Shown piece after piece: positions 7,975-17,041 of a stretch of DNA of 17,070 nt. How positions within the stretch are numbered: the first letter of the stretch is position 1; every line of letters starts with the position of its first letter. The notes under the pieces were generated by a model. The model was given only the letters and a program-made list of their open reading frames with translations. It did not search any database and had not been told where the DNA came from. Source of the DNA: Thoreauomyces humboldtii (lineage: Eukaryota > Chytridiomycota > Chytridiomycetes > Spizellomycetales > Powellomycetaceae); assembly GCA_027596035.1 (NCBI GenBank), contig JADGJA010000488.1:1-17070 (forward strand), in the 5' to 3' direction. The translations under genes were made by a program, and so were the position numbers.

Positions 7975-8458
7975 CTATGTTTGGTGAACGACGTGTCGCT
8001 CGAAGGACAAACTATGGGCGACAAATCGAAGCGCCTTCAAATCTAGAGTAGTTGGTAGGTTGAGATCAAGACCCCAGTCGCCAGCAGCCAGCATGTCCTC
8101 TTTATGCTCTTCGGGCTCTCCCTGCCTCTGCAAAAATCCAAAGTGATTGGCAGCCATCAAGTATCCTGGCCCCCCTGGACGATACAATTTTTCGTGAAAG
8201 TCGTCGCGGATAGACTTCGTAAATTGGGCTAGCTCGACGGCGCGGAGTTCTTCGAGTTCCGATTGCATGCGGGGCAATATATCCTGCGGTTCGGTGGTCA
8301 TCGGGAAGGTAGCTGCTACGACCTCGTTCAGCCTTAGTTGCAATTTGCCATCCTTCGAGCGCGTGGTGCTGATATTGGCCTTCTTGATCTTCTTCCACGG
8401 GATGCGACCATAGGCAGTGCAGTATGTAAGGTTGCTTCCTTGGGTACCGATTTTGACC
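7975..8458 (-). CDS. Unidentified protein, probable terminal exon
   Basis: A 160-codon frame ending in a stop at 7975. It opens upstream to 8592 only from a GTG, and the first ATG is at 8301. Good coding character begins near 8458, just after a strong acceptor (pyrimidine tract CACCCTTCTCTCC then GTGCAG). I therefore read 8458-7975 as a terminal exon whose first exon is not located; a GTAAGG about 80 bases upstream could be the donor. The product is soluble and charged: GRIPWKKIKKANISTTRSKD, PRMQSELEELRAVELAQFTK, ANHFGFLQRQGEPEEH, DLKALRFVAHSLSFERH. I recognise no domain. The plus-strand repeat fragment at 8603-8750 lies directly upstream, so the gene's 5' end may have been lost to rearrangement. 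Confidence 0.4.
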
Positions 8459-8602
8459 CTGCACGGAGAGAAGGGTGTTGGCCTTGGTGTCGAGTTCAGC
8501 GATTGCGTAAACGAGGCCTTACATGGATGCCTTACTCGGAGTGACAGAGCGAGAGATGGATGACAAAGTTGCAGACAGACGATCCGGTTCACTGCTTCGG
8601 CG

Positions 8603-8750
8603 CACTCAAGCGCCCGTGGCTCCGCACAAGGACTATTTTTTGGATTTCCGCCGCAAAGTTGGCTGTCAGAAGTTCCCAGCTAGCGGTTTCGGACGAGGGA
8701 AACGCTACAGGCACGCTTGGTCCTGAGGTTGTGTGCACTGAAGAATGAGC
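8603..8750 (+). repeat. Fragment related to sequences at 2.77 kb and 7.5 kb
   Basis: The first 40 bases match 2764-2806 closely (shared core CAAGGACTATTTTT, preceded by GTGGCT, with one C fewer in the C run). The part at 8661-8735 matches 7499-7575: shared GGCTGTC, AAGTTC, CAGCT and GGCACGCTTGGTC in the same order and at similar spacing. Translated, both carry a Leu/Trp-AV...SQL...GTLG pattern. I see no intact gene here; the local plus frames are 60 to 67 codons long and end in stops. Confidence 0.5.
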
Positions 8751-9483
8751 CCTTGATCATCATCACCTCGTTGATTCATGTCTCGTCAGCTCTGATGGGT
8801 TCGAGAAGCAAGCATTGCATTCCTGACGAAGCTGGCAAGAACCGAGAAGCGAGAAACCAACTGCAGATTAAATGTAAAGGGTAGATGCCTCGTTCCCCTC
8901 AAAGTACCGGTCTACCCCAGCCATATGCTGCCAGTCCAGTAACACGAGCGGAGTTCGCTGGGGGGGAATTCTCTGTTGGGCCGTACCGTACCGTACGTGT
9001 GCAGATCGAAGGAAGGAAGTGTAAAGCAACACCGTTGTGCGGTTCTGGTGGCGACGGTACAAGTTACGCGCAACTCTCTTTCCCGCCGCCGCTCTGGGAT
9101 TTCCCCACCTCTTGGCCCCCCAAAGAACTCCGTGTACCAACGCATACAGGGCGTACACCGTAACGCTCACCGCCAACGGTCACGGCCACACCCGAGAGAG
9201 CTCCCTCGTGCCATCGCCGCAGAGCAGGCCTCGCCACTCTCCGTCCTGGAAACCCTCGCCTTTTTCCTTGCAGCCCGCACACGACGGAACCCCGACATCC
9301 GCATAGCTTCCTTGCAGGATCCCTCCCGGACCCCCAGCGTTGTCTTCATCGGAGACGGTCCTAGAGCAACTCTCTTTTCCATTCCTTTTTTGTTTTTTGG
9401 GAGCGCATCGAGCACGGACGCGCCCGAGTTTTAGCAAAAGAAACACTCCTTTTCACGCCCACGCGCCGGACCGAAGCCGTTGA
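8751..9483. other. Promoter and 5' UTR region of the SH3/RA gene
   Basis: No convincing gene. Several overlapping short frames on both strands cancel each other out. A CCGTA pentamer is repeated three times at 8981-8995. From about 9240 the plus strand becomes pyrimidine-rich (including CCTTTTTTGTTTTTTGG near 9390), as is common just upstream of fungal genes. A TTTTTCCTTGCAG near 9260-9272 could be the acceptor of a 5' UTR intron, but no partner donor was established. Confidence 0.4.
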
Positions 9484-12400
9484 ATGTCCACCCTGGTAGA
9501 GCGCGCGGGCGCGCAGCAGCAACAAAGAGCATATTCATCTCAACAGCAGCAGCAACCATCGCCGATCCGGATCGGAACGTCCGACGGTCAAGCTCTCTCC
9601 CCGGCCAACAACGACTCGGATTCCGACGAGGACGACTATGAATCTCCGACCGACGATATCACAGAACCCATCGACTTTGGACTCGTGTATGCCTTGCATA
9701 CCTTCGTTGCCAACCTGGAGGGACAGGTGTGCGTCCTGAAGGGAGACGAGCTGGATCTGCTGGATGATTCCAATTCGTATTGGTGGCTGGTCAAGTGCTT
9801 GAAGACGGACGAGGTGAGGCTCGGCGGCGACATAAGTGAGAGGAAGGAACTCTTGCGTTCTGCAGACCACAGCTACACGCGAACTCTGAGCGCTCACCAA
9901 AGGAGTTGTTGATTCTTCGTGCAGATCGGTTATATACCCGCGGAGAACGTTGAGGTAAAGGATGGAGACGGGAGAGAATGCAAAGCTTTCACAAGACCCA
10001 CACCTGCTTTCCTCGCATCTCGTAGACCCCGTTCGAACGATTGGCTCGTCTCAACAAGTCTCGGAATGTGACGATAACCACGCCGGGCGACACGGACATG
10101 CTCGATCCACCGCCCATCCCTCCGGAGAAGCGTCGCAACATCTTCTTTCCGGACAACTTTGTCGAGTACATCATGCACAGCGATGATGAGGAAGACGACG
10201 ATGAAGATGGAGATGGCTACGGACCGGGCGCAGACACCCTAGCCCGTCAGCAGAAGCCAAACACTAATTCGCTGTCTAGGAATTTCCTTTCGGTGGGTGC
10301 GGGGGTTGAGGAACGTGCTTCAGAGGGGTCATGGTGGTCGCTGACAGCACGCTCGTTGACATCTAGAAACTTTTGACGCGAGGCAACACGAAAAAGAAGC
10401 AGGATCCTGGGTCCAGTCTGTCCTTGGATCGAAGTCCGCGAATGACTCCGTCTGCTTCCCTGAATGACATCAGCAAGGTATCTAAAGGGCATTTGCTGGA
10501 CGGCCATCGGTTCCGGGGACTGACGCACGACCTTTTATAGGAACCTATAAGTGTGTTGCGGATATACGCTGGGAATGTGGATCTGAAGGCAACTTTCAAA
10601 ACAGTTGCTCTAACTCCTTCGCTCACTGCCACGGATCTTCTGGAGGTTGCGTTGCGTCGGTTTCGTGTGCCGAATGCCACGCCAAACGAGTTTTATGTCA
10701 GCGTGTTGCATATGGATGCCCGTAAGTGACATGAAAAGAAGAAGGTGTGGAACGCTCGTTCAAAGCTGCTGATGCATTCCGATCCGCAGAGGAGCGTCGG
10801 CTAGGGGAGCACGACAAGATATCGGATGTACTGGAGACCCTCCGACACAAGAGTCTTCCAGGTGTGGGTGATTCTGCGTCTGTGTCCGTTGTGGTCAGCA
10901 ATTCGGGAGGGTCCAGCAGTGTGCGCATCACCGACGAAAACATCATCAAAGTCCTCATCAACAAAAAACTCAACTTGTTCGAGAAGAACTATCACCTCAT
11001 TCGTATTTTCATGGTGGACGAACACGGTACAGGCAACAGCCCTACGCGCCAGCAGAGGGAGCAGCAGGCGGAACCCCTGAGAACCTACAAGACGATAGGC
11101 GTGAACTCAAATACAACTGTCGCTGAAATCAAGGAGACGGCTTACAAGAAGTTCAAGATCGCCCGGAGATCAGGGTACGCGTTTACGTTGAACTCGATCT
11201 TCAAGGGACGAGAACAGCCCCGGGATGACGGGGAGCGGATATACCCCATTCTGATGATGGCGGAGGGAACGGCTGAAGAGATTGATTTCGTTCTGAGGAA
11301 AGAGTGGGTTGGTCATGGTCCGGCCCCGACTGCGAACGATTCTCCCTATGACGGCACGCAACGATCGTCACTTATGGAGGATCTGCAGAGCATTCTTGAG
11401 TTGAAGCCGGCTTTCCTCGAGGAGCTACCGACGTCCGCTTCCTCGACAGATATCTATAACGCCAATCCCAACCTAGGATATACGGACCAGATGAGCGACG
11501 GATCGGGCAGCGGTGGGCCATCCAGGTCGCAGAGCTCGGAGGGGTTCCTGGAGCCATCGGTGCGACAGCCTTTTAATGCGCCTAAGGCCTCGCCGGATCG
11601 TCAGCTGATTCCCAATGGGAATGATGGATCGCAGATGGGGACCATCGGTCGCATGCTGAGCGATGCGGCTCTTCCACCTGGAGCAGTAACAGCGACTTCT
11701 CAAGCGCCGGTTAGCGGACAGTCGATTTATCATCAGCAAGTGCAGCAGCAGCAGACTCAGCAGCAACAACAACCGCAGCAATCACCCCCGCAACAGCATC
11801 AGCGGTTGGCGCCAGGTCCTCCTCCTACTGTCGCTTCTCGCGGTAGCTCGTTGCGCTACGAGCCGCCGGTCAACCCTCTGACGGCCCGTGCAGGAAGTTC
11901 TGCCAGCACTCAGCAGCCCACCACCACTTTGATGCAGAAAGATCACCGTCTTAGCGCTATGAGCCACCAGCCACAATCAGAACAGCAGCGGACATCACCA
12001 CCTCGTTCCAACGGAAACGGGTATAGCGAAGCAAATGGGAGGGAAAAGGAGCCTATGATCGTGCCACCACCGCGGTCGGCGGCATCGGAGGGATGGCGGC
12101 TGGGAGGCAAGCAAGCCATGCCAACGCCTTCCTCCATTCCTGTATACGAGGCTCCGGGATCCGAGGTTAACAAGGCCATGTCTCCCAACCGCAGCAATAA
12201 CGCTACGAACAATAATTCGGCCGTGGTGCGGCCAACTCTTCCCGGTGCCGATGGCACGTACCGTCCGACCTCCAGTCCCGCTCTTAGCACACCATCATCG
12301 CCTAATCTCCGCCGCGCCGTCACCACAGGCAGCGGAGGTGATCTGGCAGGCAGTCCCGGATCCCGACGTGCCAATGTGCGGTCTTCCCGGGTCAACTTCG

Positions 12401-13523
12401 AGACCATGGAGGAGTATCTCGAGGAGATTCTCAAAGGCCAGGCCGACGTGCAGAAGCTGAGAACCTTGGAGGCCAAGATGCGGGATGCCATGACGGTACC
12501 TGGTGGTCCAACTTCCAAGAGTGCCGTTCCTTTGCCTACTCTGACCCAGCGATCCATGTCGGGACCGCTTCCCCTTGCCGCCCGGTACGACGACTCCGGG
12601 TTGGACGAGATCCTCCGCCCTCGCACCCAGAACAGCAGCAGCAACGTCAACAGCAATCACGCCAGCACTACCCATCTCGGCTACGGCACCTCGAATGGTA
12701 GCCTGAACAACGGTCCCATGTCCCCACCCCTCCTCTCTCCGACTCTTTTGCGCGCGAAGACCGAATCTCGGAAACAGTCGACCGCCAGCATCGCCCTGAA
12801 CTCCATATATGATACCCTGCAGACCGATCTCGACGCATCCATCCATCAGGCCGCGGCCGTCGTCCCCATCGCGTCGACGTCATCGTCGAGGTCGAATTCG
12901 AGACGCCCCAGCGCCGCCGAGTCCTTGTTGGATACCCATTTCAGCACCCATACCTATCAGAGCGACGATACCGTAGACCAGTCACCCATGCCTAGATATC
13001 AGTACGAACCACCACAGCAGGGACTGAGCGTCTATCAGATGCAGCATCAGCAACAACAACAGCAACACCAGCAGCAGCAGCAGCAGCGCTCCTCGGCGCA
13101 CAGCAGTCCCCGAACGTCGCAGTACACGACCCCCGCGGCCAACAGTCCCGCCCCCTCCAGTCCCCGACGCACGTACGGCGTCCACTCGGCGGAAACCGGT
13201 GGTGGCAGAGGCGGTGCAGTCGACATCACTCCGCCTAGGAGTCCCGCGGGAACGGACGGCGGAGGATCAGGGGCTTGGAGTCCGAGAAGCAGGCAGGGGA
13301 GCTTGAAGGACCTGAGCGGCGGTGGTGGAGTTGGTGGTGGCAGTGGTGGTGGCAGTCCGCAGAGCGCAAGTCCCAGGAGAGTCGAGGCCGTCTTTTCGGA
13401 TCTTCAGAGGGTGAGTCTAGCTTCCCCACCAGTGATGGGTCCATCGCTGAACGGAAAGTTCACATGTCACCTCTCTTGCCACAGGATCTGGACAATCTGG
13501 CCAAGAGCCCACCTCCGCGGTAA
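9484..13523 (+). CDS. SH3 and Ras-association domain scaffold protein, seven exons
   Basis: Predicted 1192-residue scaffold for small-GTPase and cell-polarity signalling. Exons: 9484-9813, 9925-9954, 10026-10292, 10367-10477, 10541-10721, 10790-13410 and 13485-13523. All introns are GT...AG, 63 to 111 bp, phase 0 except the fifth (phase 1). The start is firm because a TGA lies directly in front of the ATG. Domains: Gln-rich acidic N-terminus; SH3 at about 66-122 (ALHTF, ALYDF-like; GDELDLLDD; YWWLVK; GYIPAENVE), completed only by the 30-bp exon 2; conserved TPFERLARLNKSRN after it; acidic run at about 170-190; first Ras-association-like fold at about 247-330; second at about 373-480 (YHLIRIFMVDEHG to FVLRKEW). 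Then a long Ser/Pro/Gln-rich disordered region with two polyQ tracts and a short coiled coil at about 841-872. The last exon ends KSPPPR. Partners and exact orthologue are not determined; membrane or cortical recruitment by a Ras-type GTPase is inferred. Confidence 0.88.
11731..11802 (+). repeat. Polyglutamine tract (CAG/CAA) in the scaffold gene
   Basis: Mixed CAG and CAA codons encode a Gln-rich run at about residues 621-644 of the SH3/RA protein, interrupted by His, Val, Thr and Pro. It lies in the disordered region, and its length is likely to vary between strains. Confidence 0.8.
13035..13086 (+). repeat. Second polyglutamine tract in the scaffold gene
   Basis: CAA and CAG codons encode a Gln run broken by single His residues at about residues 1056-1073. 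The final part is pure CAG and so the more slippage-prone of the two tracts. Confidence 0.8.
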
Positions 13524-13893
13524 CAGCAGTTCTTCAGGGATGCAGCTCGACGCCTCGCATACCTTTCATCCCTACCTCGGAACAATGATCGTCCCGACCT
13601 CATGTACCTAAAACCTTTTACTTTTCTTCGACCACATCAACCCCCTCCCCTCCCTCCCTTCATCCCGTAAACTATCTCATTCTTTCTTTTTCCACTCCTT
13701 TTTGGGAACCCCGGGCTCTCCTCTACTTCGAGGGTTACATACTATATTATATCGACCTCCTACTCATATGCGGAAAGCAAAGAAGGGATTTGATTCTTCC
13801 GGGACGGACTGAGAGGGTGACATGCCGCTCATGATCAAAGGTCTGTCCCTCAACGGAGCAAAAAGAAAATTTGTGTTGAGTCGCAGAATCAAG
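13524..13893. other. 3' flank of the scaffold gene
   Basis: Pyrimidine-rich and then AT-rich sequence that presumably holds the 3' UTR (TATATTATAT near 13742). At its right end the T runs serving the minus-strand tRNA appear as A runs at 13860-13869. No gene seen. Confidence 0.4.
13860..13869 (-). terminator. RNA polymerase III termination signal of the tRNA
   Basis: Read on the minus strand there are two T runs (TTTT and TTTTT), 25 to 34 bases beyond the tRNA 3' end. T runs of four or more are the standard polymerase III stop. They are somewhat distant, so the primary transcript would carry a trailer. Confidence 0.45.
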
Positions 13894-13966
13894 TGGAGAA
13901 TGGGAGTATCGATCTCCCTGCCTCTCGCATGCTAAGCGGGCGCTCTGCCATTTGAGCTAATCCCCC
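13894..13966 (-). tRNA. tRNA-Ala (anticodon AGC)
   Basis: A 73-base cloverleaf without intron. The acceptor pairs GGGGGAT with ATTCTCC (two G-U pairs), with A as discriminator base. The D stem is GCTC/GAGC, the anticodon loop is TTAGCAT and the T stem is GGGAG/CTCCC. The internal promoter is present: A box TTAGCTCAAATGG and B-box-like GATCGATAC. One oddity is that the anticodon stem CCCGC/GCGAG has a C-A mismatch at its second pair (positions 28 and 42), where related tRNA-Ala genes have a Watson-Crick pair. It may still function. Confidence 0.88.
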
Positions 13967-14531
13967 ATATATGGATAATCAACGGGAAGCCAATCACATT
14001 CGAACTAAATATCAAAACTTTTTCGACAGGTGAGGGAAAATTGACGCCGCAGTGATGCCGACGACTCAGCCGACGACGGCCTGAGGAAGAGCGTTACCGT
14101 ACAATGCGCTCCTAAATCTATGCAACGAATGGGCAGGGTAAGGCGTTTGATTTTGGGGGAAAGGACTTGGAGGTTCAAAAACGGAAAATCATGTTTGATC
14201 GATTTAGGTTGGTGCAAAGGGAGACAGCAACGGTAAGTTTGGGTCTGGCAACGTCATATGTCTCAAGTGAACTAAAGAATCGGGGGATGGTCAAACCCAG
14301 CCGAAATCCAGCAGCCACGGCCGGGTGCGATGGCGGTTCGAGGGAGGAGACACAAGCCAAGCCTTCTTTTGCTCATACCGCTGGCTGAGCGGCTCTCGAA
14401 AGGACATATGGCTTCACTGCAAGCTGTATGGCCAAACCATGCACGTCAGTACGAAGAAAAACTCAAAATCCCAAACATTCACGCGCAAAGCAGTCGCATA
14501 TGTACATAGTGGTCGCATACCACCCATCATT
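13967..14531. other. Intergenic between tRNA and secreted-protein gene
   Basis: Only short contradictory open frames (14005-14217 minus, 14167-14388 plus, 14325-14867 plus running into antisense). The left part is the 5' flank of the tRNA and the right part the 3' flank of the minus-strand gene. Nothing else recognised. Confidence 0.4.
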
Positions 14532-15062
14532 TCAAACGAACCAAACAGTAACACCGACCGCAACCGCCATCCCAGCGACCGCCCCGGTTCCCATCCCACT
14601 CCCTCCCACCGCTGCCGAAAGGACAGACGCCTCGACGCCCTTGTCGGCGGGATCGATGCCGGGAAAGGTAGCCGTGGCACCTTGAGCGTTCACCGTCTCT
14701 GTCGCCTTTCCATCACCCTTCCTCCCGGGCTCCCCGGTCCGTTCCGCGACCTTCCCGGTCCTCGTCCTTGTTCCCGCCTCCTTCGTCCCAGGGCCCTTCC
14801 ACCCCTTTTTCTTGCCGTGGTCGTGGGAGGGGACGCCCGTGGCGGAAGCGGATGCGCCGTTGCGTGAATGGAAGACGACGACTTGACCGGACTCGTCCTT
14901 GCCCTTGTCGGACTTCGGTCTGTGGGTCGGCACGTGGGTGGAATGACCCCGTGTGAAGGTTCGGGTCGCTGGCACGTTTCCGGCTTCCGTGGGGGATGCG
15001 GAGGTGAGGGTCGAGAGGAGGAGGAAGGGGGATAGGAGGATGATGAAGTTCTGGATGTGCAT
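14532..15062 (-). CDS. Small secreted protein with GPI-anchor-like C-terminus
   Basis: Single exon, 176 residues, ATG at 15062. Residues 1-22 are a clear signal peptide (MHIQNFIILLSPFLLLSTLT then SAS). The mature part is low in complexity and rich in Thr, Ser, Gly, Lys and His, with no Cys pairs and no recognisable domain. It ends in small residues (SAAVGGSGMG) followed by a hydrophobic tail (AVAGMAVAVGVTVWFV) with nothing after it, which is the usual GPI-attachment layout. It is probably a glycosylated cell-wall or plasma-membrane surface protein. The long open antisense frame at 14325-14867 is a by-product of its GC-rich codons. Confidence 0.72.
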   Translation of the reverse strand: MHIQNFIILLSPFLLLSTLTSASPTEAGNVPATRTFTRGHSTHVPTHRPKSDKGKDESGQVVVFHSRNGASASATGVPSHDHGKKKGWKGPGTKEAGTRTRTGKVAERTGEPGRKGDGKATETVNAQGATATFPGIDPADKGVEASVLSAAVGGSGMGTGAVAGMAVAVGVTVWFV

Positions 15063-15210
15063 CTTGTGTGATCTTTTGCTTATGGGTGTTCTACTTGAAG
15101 CTGCTGGTTTGTTGAATTAGTGGAGCAGGAGGGTGGGTCCAAGTTGTTGAGGGATGCGAGGAGCACAAGTATGATGAAGCAAGACGATACCGATGCCTCT
15201 TGCCCCCATG

Positions 15211-15218
15211 CTATATAG
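15211..15218 (-). promoter_or_regulatory. TATA box of the secreted-protein gene
   Basis: CTATATAG is self-complementary and lies about 150 bases upstream of the ATG at 15062. With a start of transcription some 30 bases downstream this leaves a 5' UTR of about 120 bases. Position and consensus are the only support. Confidence 0.45.
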
Positions 15219-15518
15219 TCCCTCTGACCTCCATCACGACGAGCAGACGATGGACGTAAAGCCTCAAAAAGCCTCAACCAACGCGCGACTACGTTTCGTG
15301 GTCCTTGGAGGTTGAAAGTGTTTCGCTGCTGGAGCTGTCCAACGCGAACACGACGATGGGAGGTTGTCTTGAAACGCAGACACACGGTTTCCAAACATGC
15401 ATCGGAACTGATCTGCCTCCGTGTCATCTTCATGTCAACCGTACCAGAAAGCCGCCCTCGAAAACACGGAAGGCTTGACACGCTGGAGTAAGGTAAATAG
15501 AAATTCAAGAGAGACACA

Positions 15519-15538
15519 CCAAGAGAGACCAAGAGAGA
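15519..15538 (+). repeat. Direct repeat CCAAGAGAGA, two copies
   Basis: Two adjacent exact copies of CCAAGAGAGA, with a similar CAAGAGAGA just before them. This is a simple purine-rich repeat without evident function. Confidence 0.6.
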
Positions 15539-15563
15539 AGGGGATAGAAGCGAAGGAAGAAAG

Positions 15564-15593
15564 ACACTACACACACGCACACAAGCACACACC
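15564..15593 (+). repeat. CA-rich imperfect microsatellite
   Basis: Imperfect (CA)n broken by single T, G and A bases. It probably lies in the 3' flank of the Bsd2-like gene. Confidence 0.6.
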
Positions 15594-15712
15594 CAAGACC
15601 ACCCCTAATCCACACCCACGCTCCTGCACCGCCTGCATCGAAACTTCCATCTCCACAAAGAGACTGCTCCATTCAAAGCGCGAGACGCCAGGCCAAAGTG
15701 ACCCCAAACTCT

Positions 15713-16692
15713 CTAAGCGGTCGCAACGTCCGAGGTGGCGGCGACGACCGCCTGCAACCGTTTCGCACGAATGTACTCTGCCTGTGCGCGCTGCAGATTG
15801 ATGATAAGGTGTTTAGACTTACAGTGCATGGTGGTAAACGATCGAGCACTTTGCTGGTTGCTCTTACCATCATGATGAAGAATCCGAGGAAGATGAAAAT
15901 CAAGCTCAGCCATTGGTTTTCGACTTCGAGCTCAGCCTCCTCCTCACGCAGCTCGTCTGGGGATCCGTATGGGTCGTAGTTCTGGTCAAACTCCTGGATG
16001 ATCTCGTCCGATTGCGTGCGCATGAAGAAACCTGAAAGGACCAGAGAGATGAGCAAAAGACGGTGGAGAAAAAGGAGCGTGGGCATCCCAGATGAGAAAG
16101 GTTTCGAGCTTACCGTATCTCACAAGGGTGATTCCAAAGCCGGTACGGGATCCGCATCGCGCAGCATGACTGGTAGCGAGCATGGCGGTCAAAAGGAAAC
16201 CGATGAAGTCGAACGACATCGATACCAGCATGTTCACGACAAAGGAAAAGAAGTCGCCCACGGGAAGACCTAGGTGGTGGAGGGTTGGAATGGTTAGACA
16301 ACCTGGGCAAGTTCCGAGGTGTGAAATTTCACACCTCACACGTTGAAAGCCCACTTCCGCTCACCTTCAATGAGGACCTCGCCATCCTCGGCAAAGCCAC
16401 TCGCGATGACGGTCGTCTCGTAATATGTGGGCACACGGTCGTGGGCAGCTTCAGCGTATGAAGGAGGCTCGAGCTCCTCAAAGGCCTTTCCGTCGCCCTT
16501 CGTGGCCGGGGCGGCCTTGAGGTTGTTGAAGACGCCGTCGCGAACGGGGGCCGAGAGGACTGTGGGAACCGAGCCGTCCACGACCTGAGATGGCACAGGA
16601 AGGGTGGCAGGCGATGAGGAAGAGGCAGTCGACTGCTGTGAAGGTTCAAATGACACATCCTCGAGGTCTGGCAGACGTTCGTAGCTGGACAT
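15713..16692 (-). CDS. Bsd2/NDFIP-like adaptor of Nedd4-family ubiquitin ligases
   Basis: Four exons on the minus strand: 16692-16365, 16269-16114, 16031-15868 and 15790-15713. Introns are 95, 82 and 77 bp, all GT...AG. The product has 241 residues. The cytosolic N-terminus carries two PY-type motifs, PPSY (76-79) and VPTY (87-90), which in this family bind WW domains of Rsp5/Nedd4 ligases. Three membrane segments follow: about 116-140 (FFSFVVNMLVSMSFDFIGFL), 144-164 (with the family-typical HAARCGSRTGFGITLVRYGF) and 202-216 (WLSLIFIFLGFFIMM). The short tail YIRAKRLQAV matches the usual basic end. Known members sit in Golgi and endosomes and direct metal transporters and other membrane proteins to ubiquitin-dependent sorting. 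Splice sites were fixed by family continuity (GLPVGDFFSF; RYGFFMR). Confidence in family is high. Confidence 0.92.
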
Positions 16693-17041
16693 TGCGTGCG
16701 GGTAAGATGGATGTGCCGGGAGAGTGTGGTGAAGTTGCGGAGGTGAAAGGGCAAGAAGATCGAACTTGGGATAAGAGGAGGGCCAGAAGGAAGGTGCTGA
16801 GGGTGAGAGGGACAGAACGGTTGCTGAAAGAGAGTGTGTGTGAGCGGGAGCGGGGTATTCGTAGGTTGTGAGAAAGGGGGGGAGGGACAGCTCGTTTTCG
16901 CTGGGTTACGTGGAGGCGGGATGGGAGTGTGTGTCTCTGACGTGTGATCAAAGGGCTCGCACACACACGGCTGCTGCTGAGAGACGACGGAGGGCGGTGT
17001 GCGGCGGGGTGCGAGGAGGGAAATGTGGCGCCATTTCTTCC
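16693..17041. other. Promoter region of the Bsd2-like gene
   Basis: Purine-rich on the plus strand (pyrimidine-rich toward the gene), with GT/CA-rich bits near 16920-16970 and one TGACGTG near 16937, a half-site like those bound by bZIP factors. The minus-strand frames here (16329-16964, 16646-16966) are Ser/Pro/His translations of CT-rich sequence. No gene supported. Confidence 0.4.

Larger units (their letters stand above)
15219..15712. other. Intergenic with simple repeats
   Basis: Between the TATA box of the secreted-protein gene and the 3' end of the Bsd2-like gene. It contains a purine-rich direct repeat and a CA-rich tract, described separately. The minus-strand frame at 15080-15592 is a translation of these simple repeats (Cys/Val/Ser/Leu) and is not believed. 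Confidence 0.4.

Noticed and set aside
11943..12656. Long minus-strand open frame of 237 codons opposite the scaffold gene
   Set aside because: Antisense of a GC-rich, low-complexity coding exon. The translation is Arg/Ser/Leu-rich without domains, and the plus-strand exon is firmly supported.
15080..15592. Minus-strand open frame of 170 codons
   Set aside because: Its start is a translation of CA/GA simple repeats, and it covers the TATA box and leader of the secreted-protein gene.
16329..16964. Minus-strand open frame of 211 codons overlapping the Bsd2-like exon 1
   Set aside because: A Ser/Pro/Thr translation of CT-rich promoter and an alternative frame of exon 1; the spliced Bsd2-like model explains the region.
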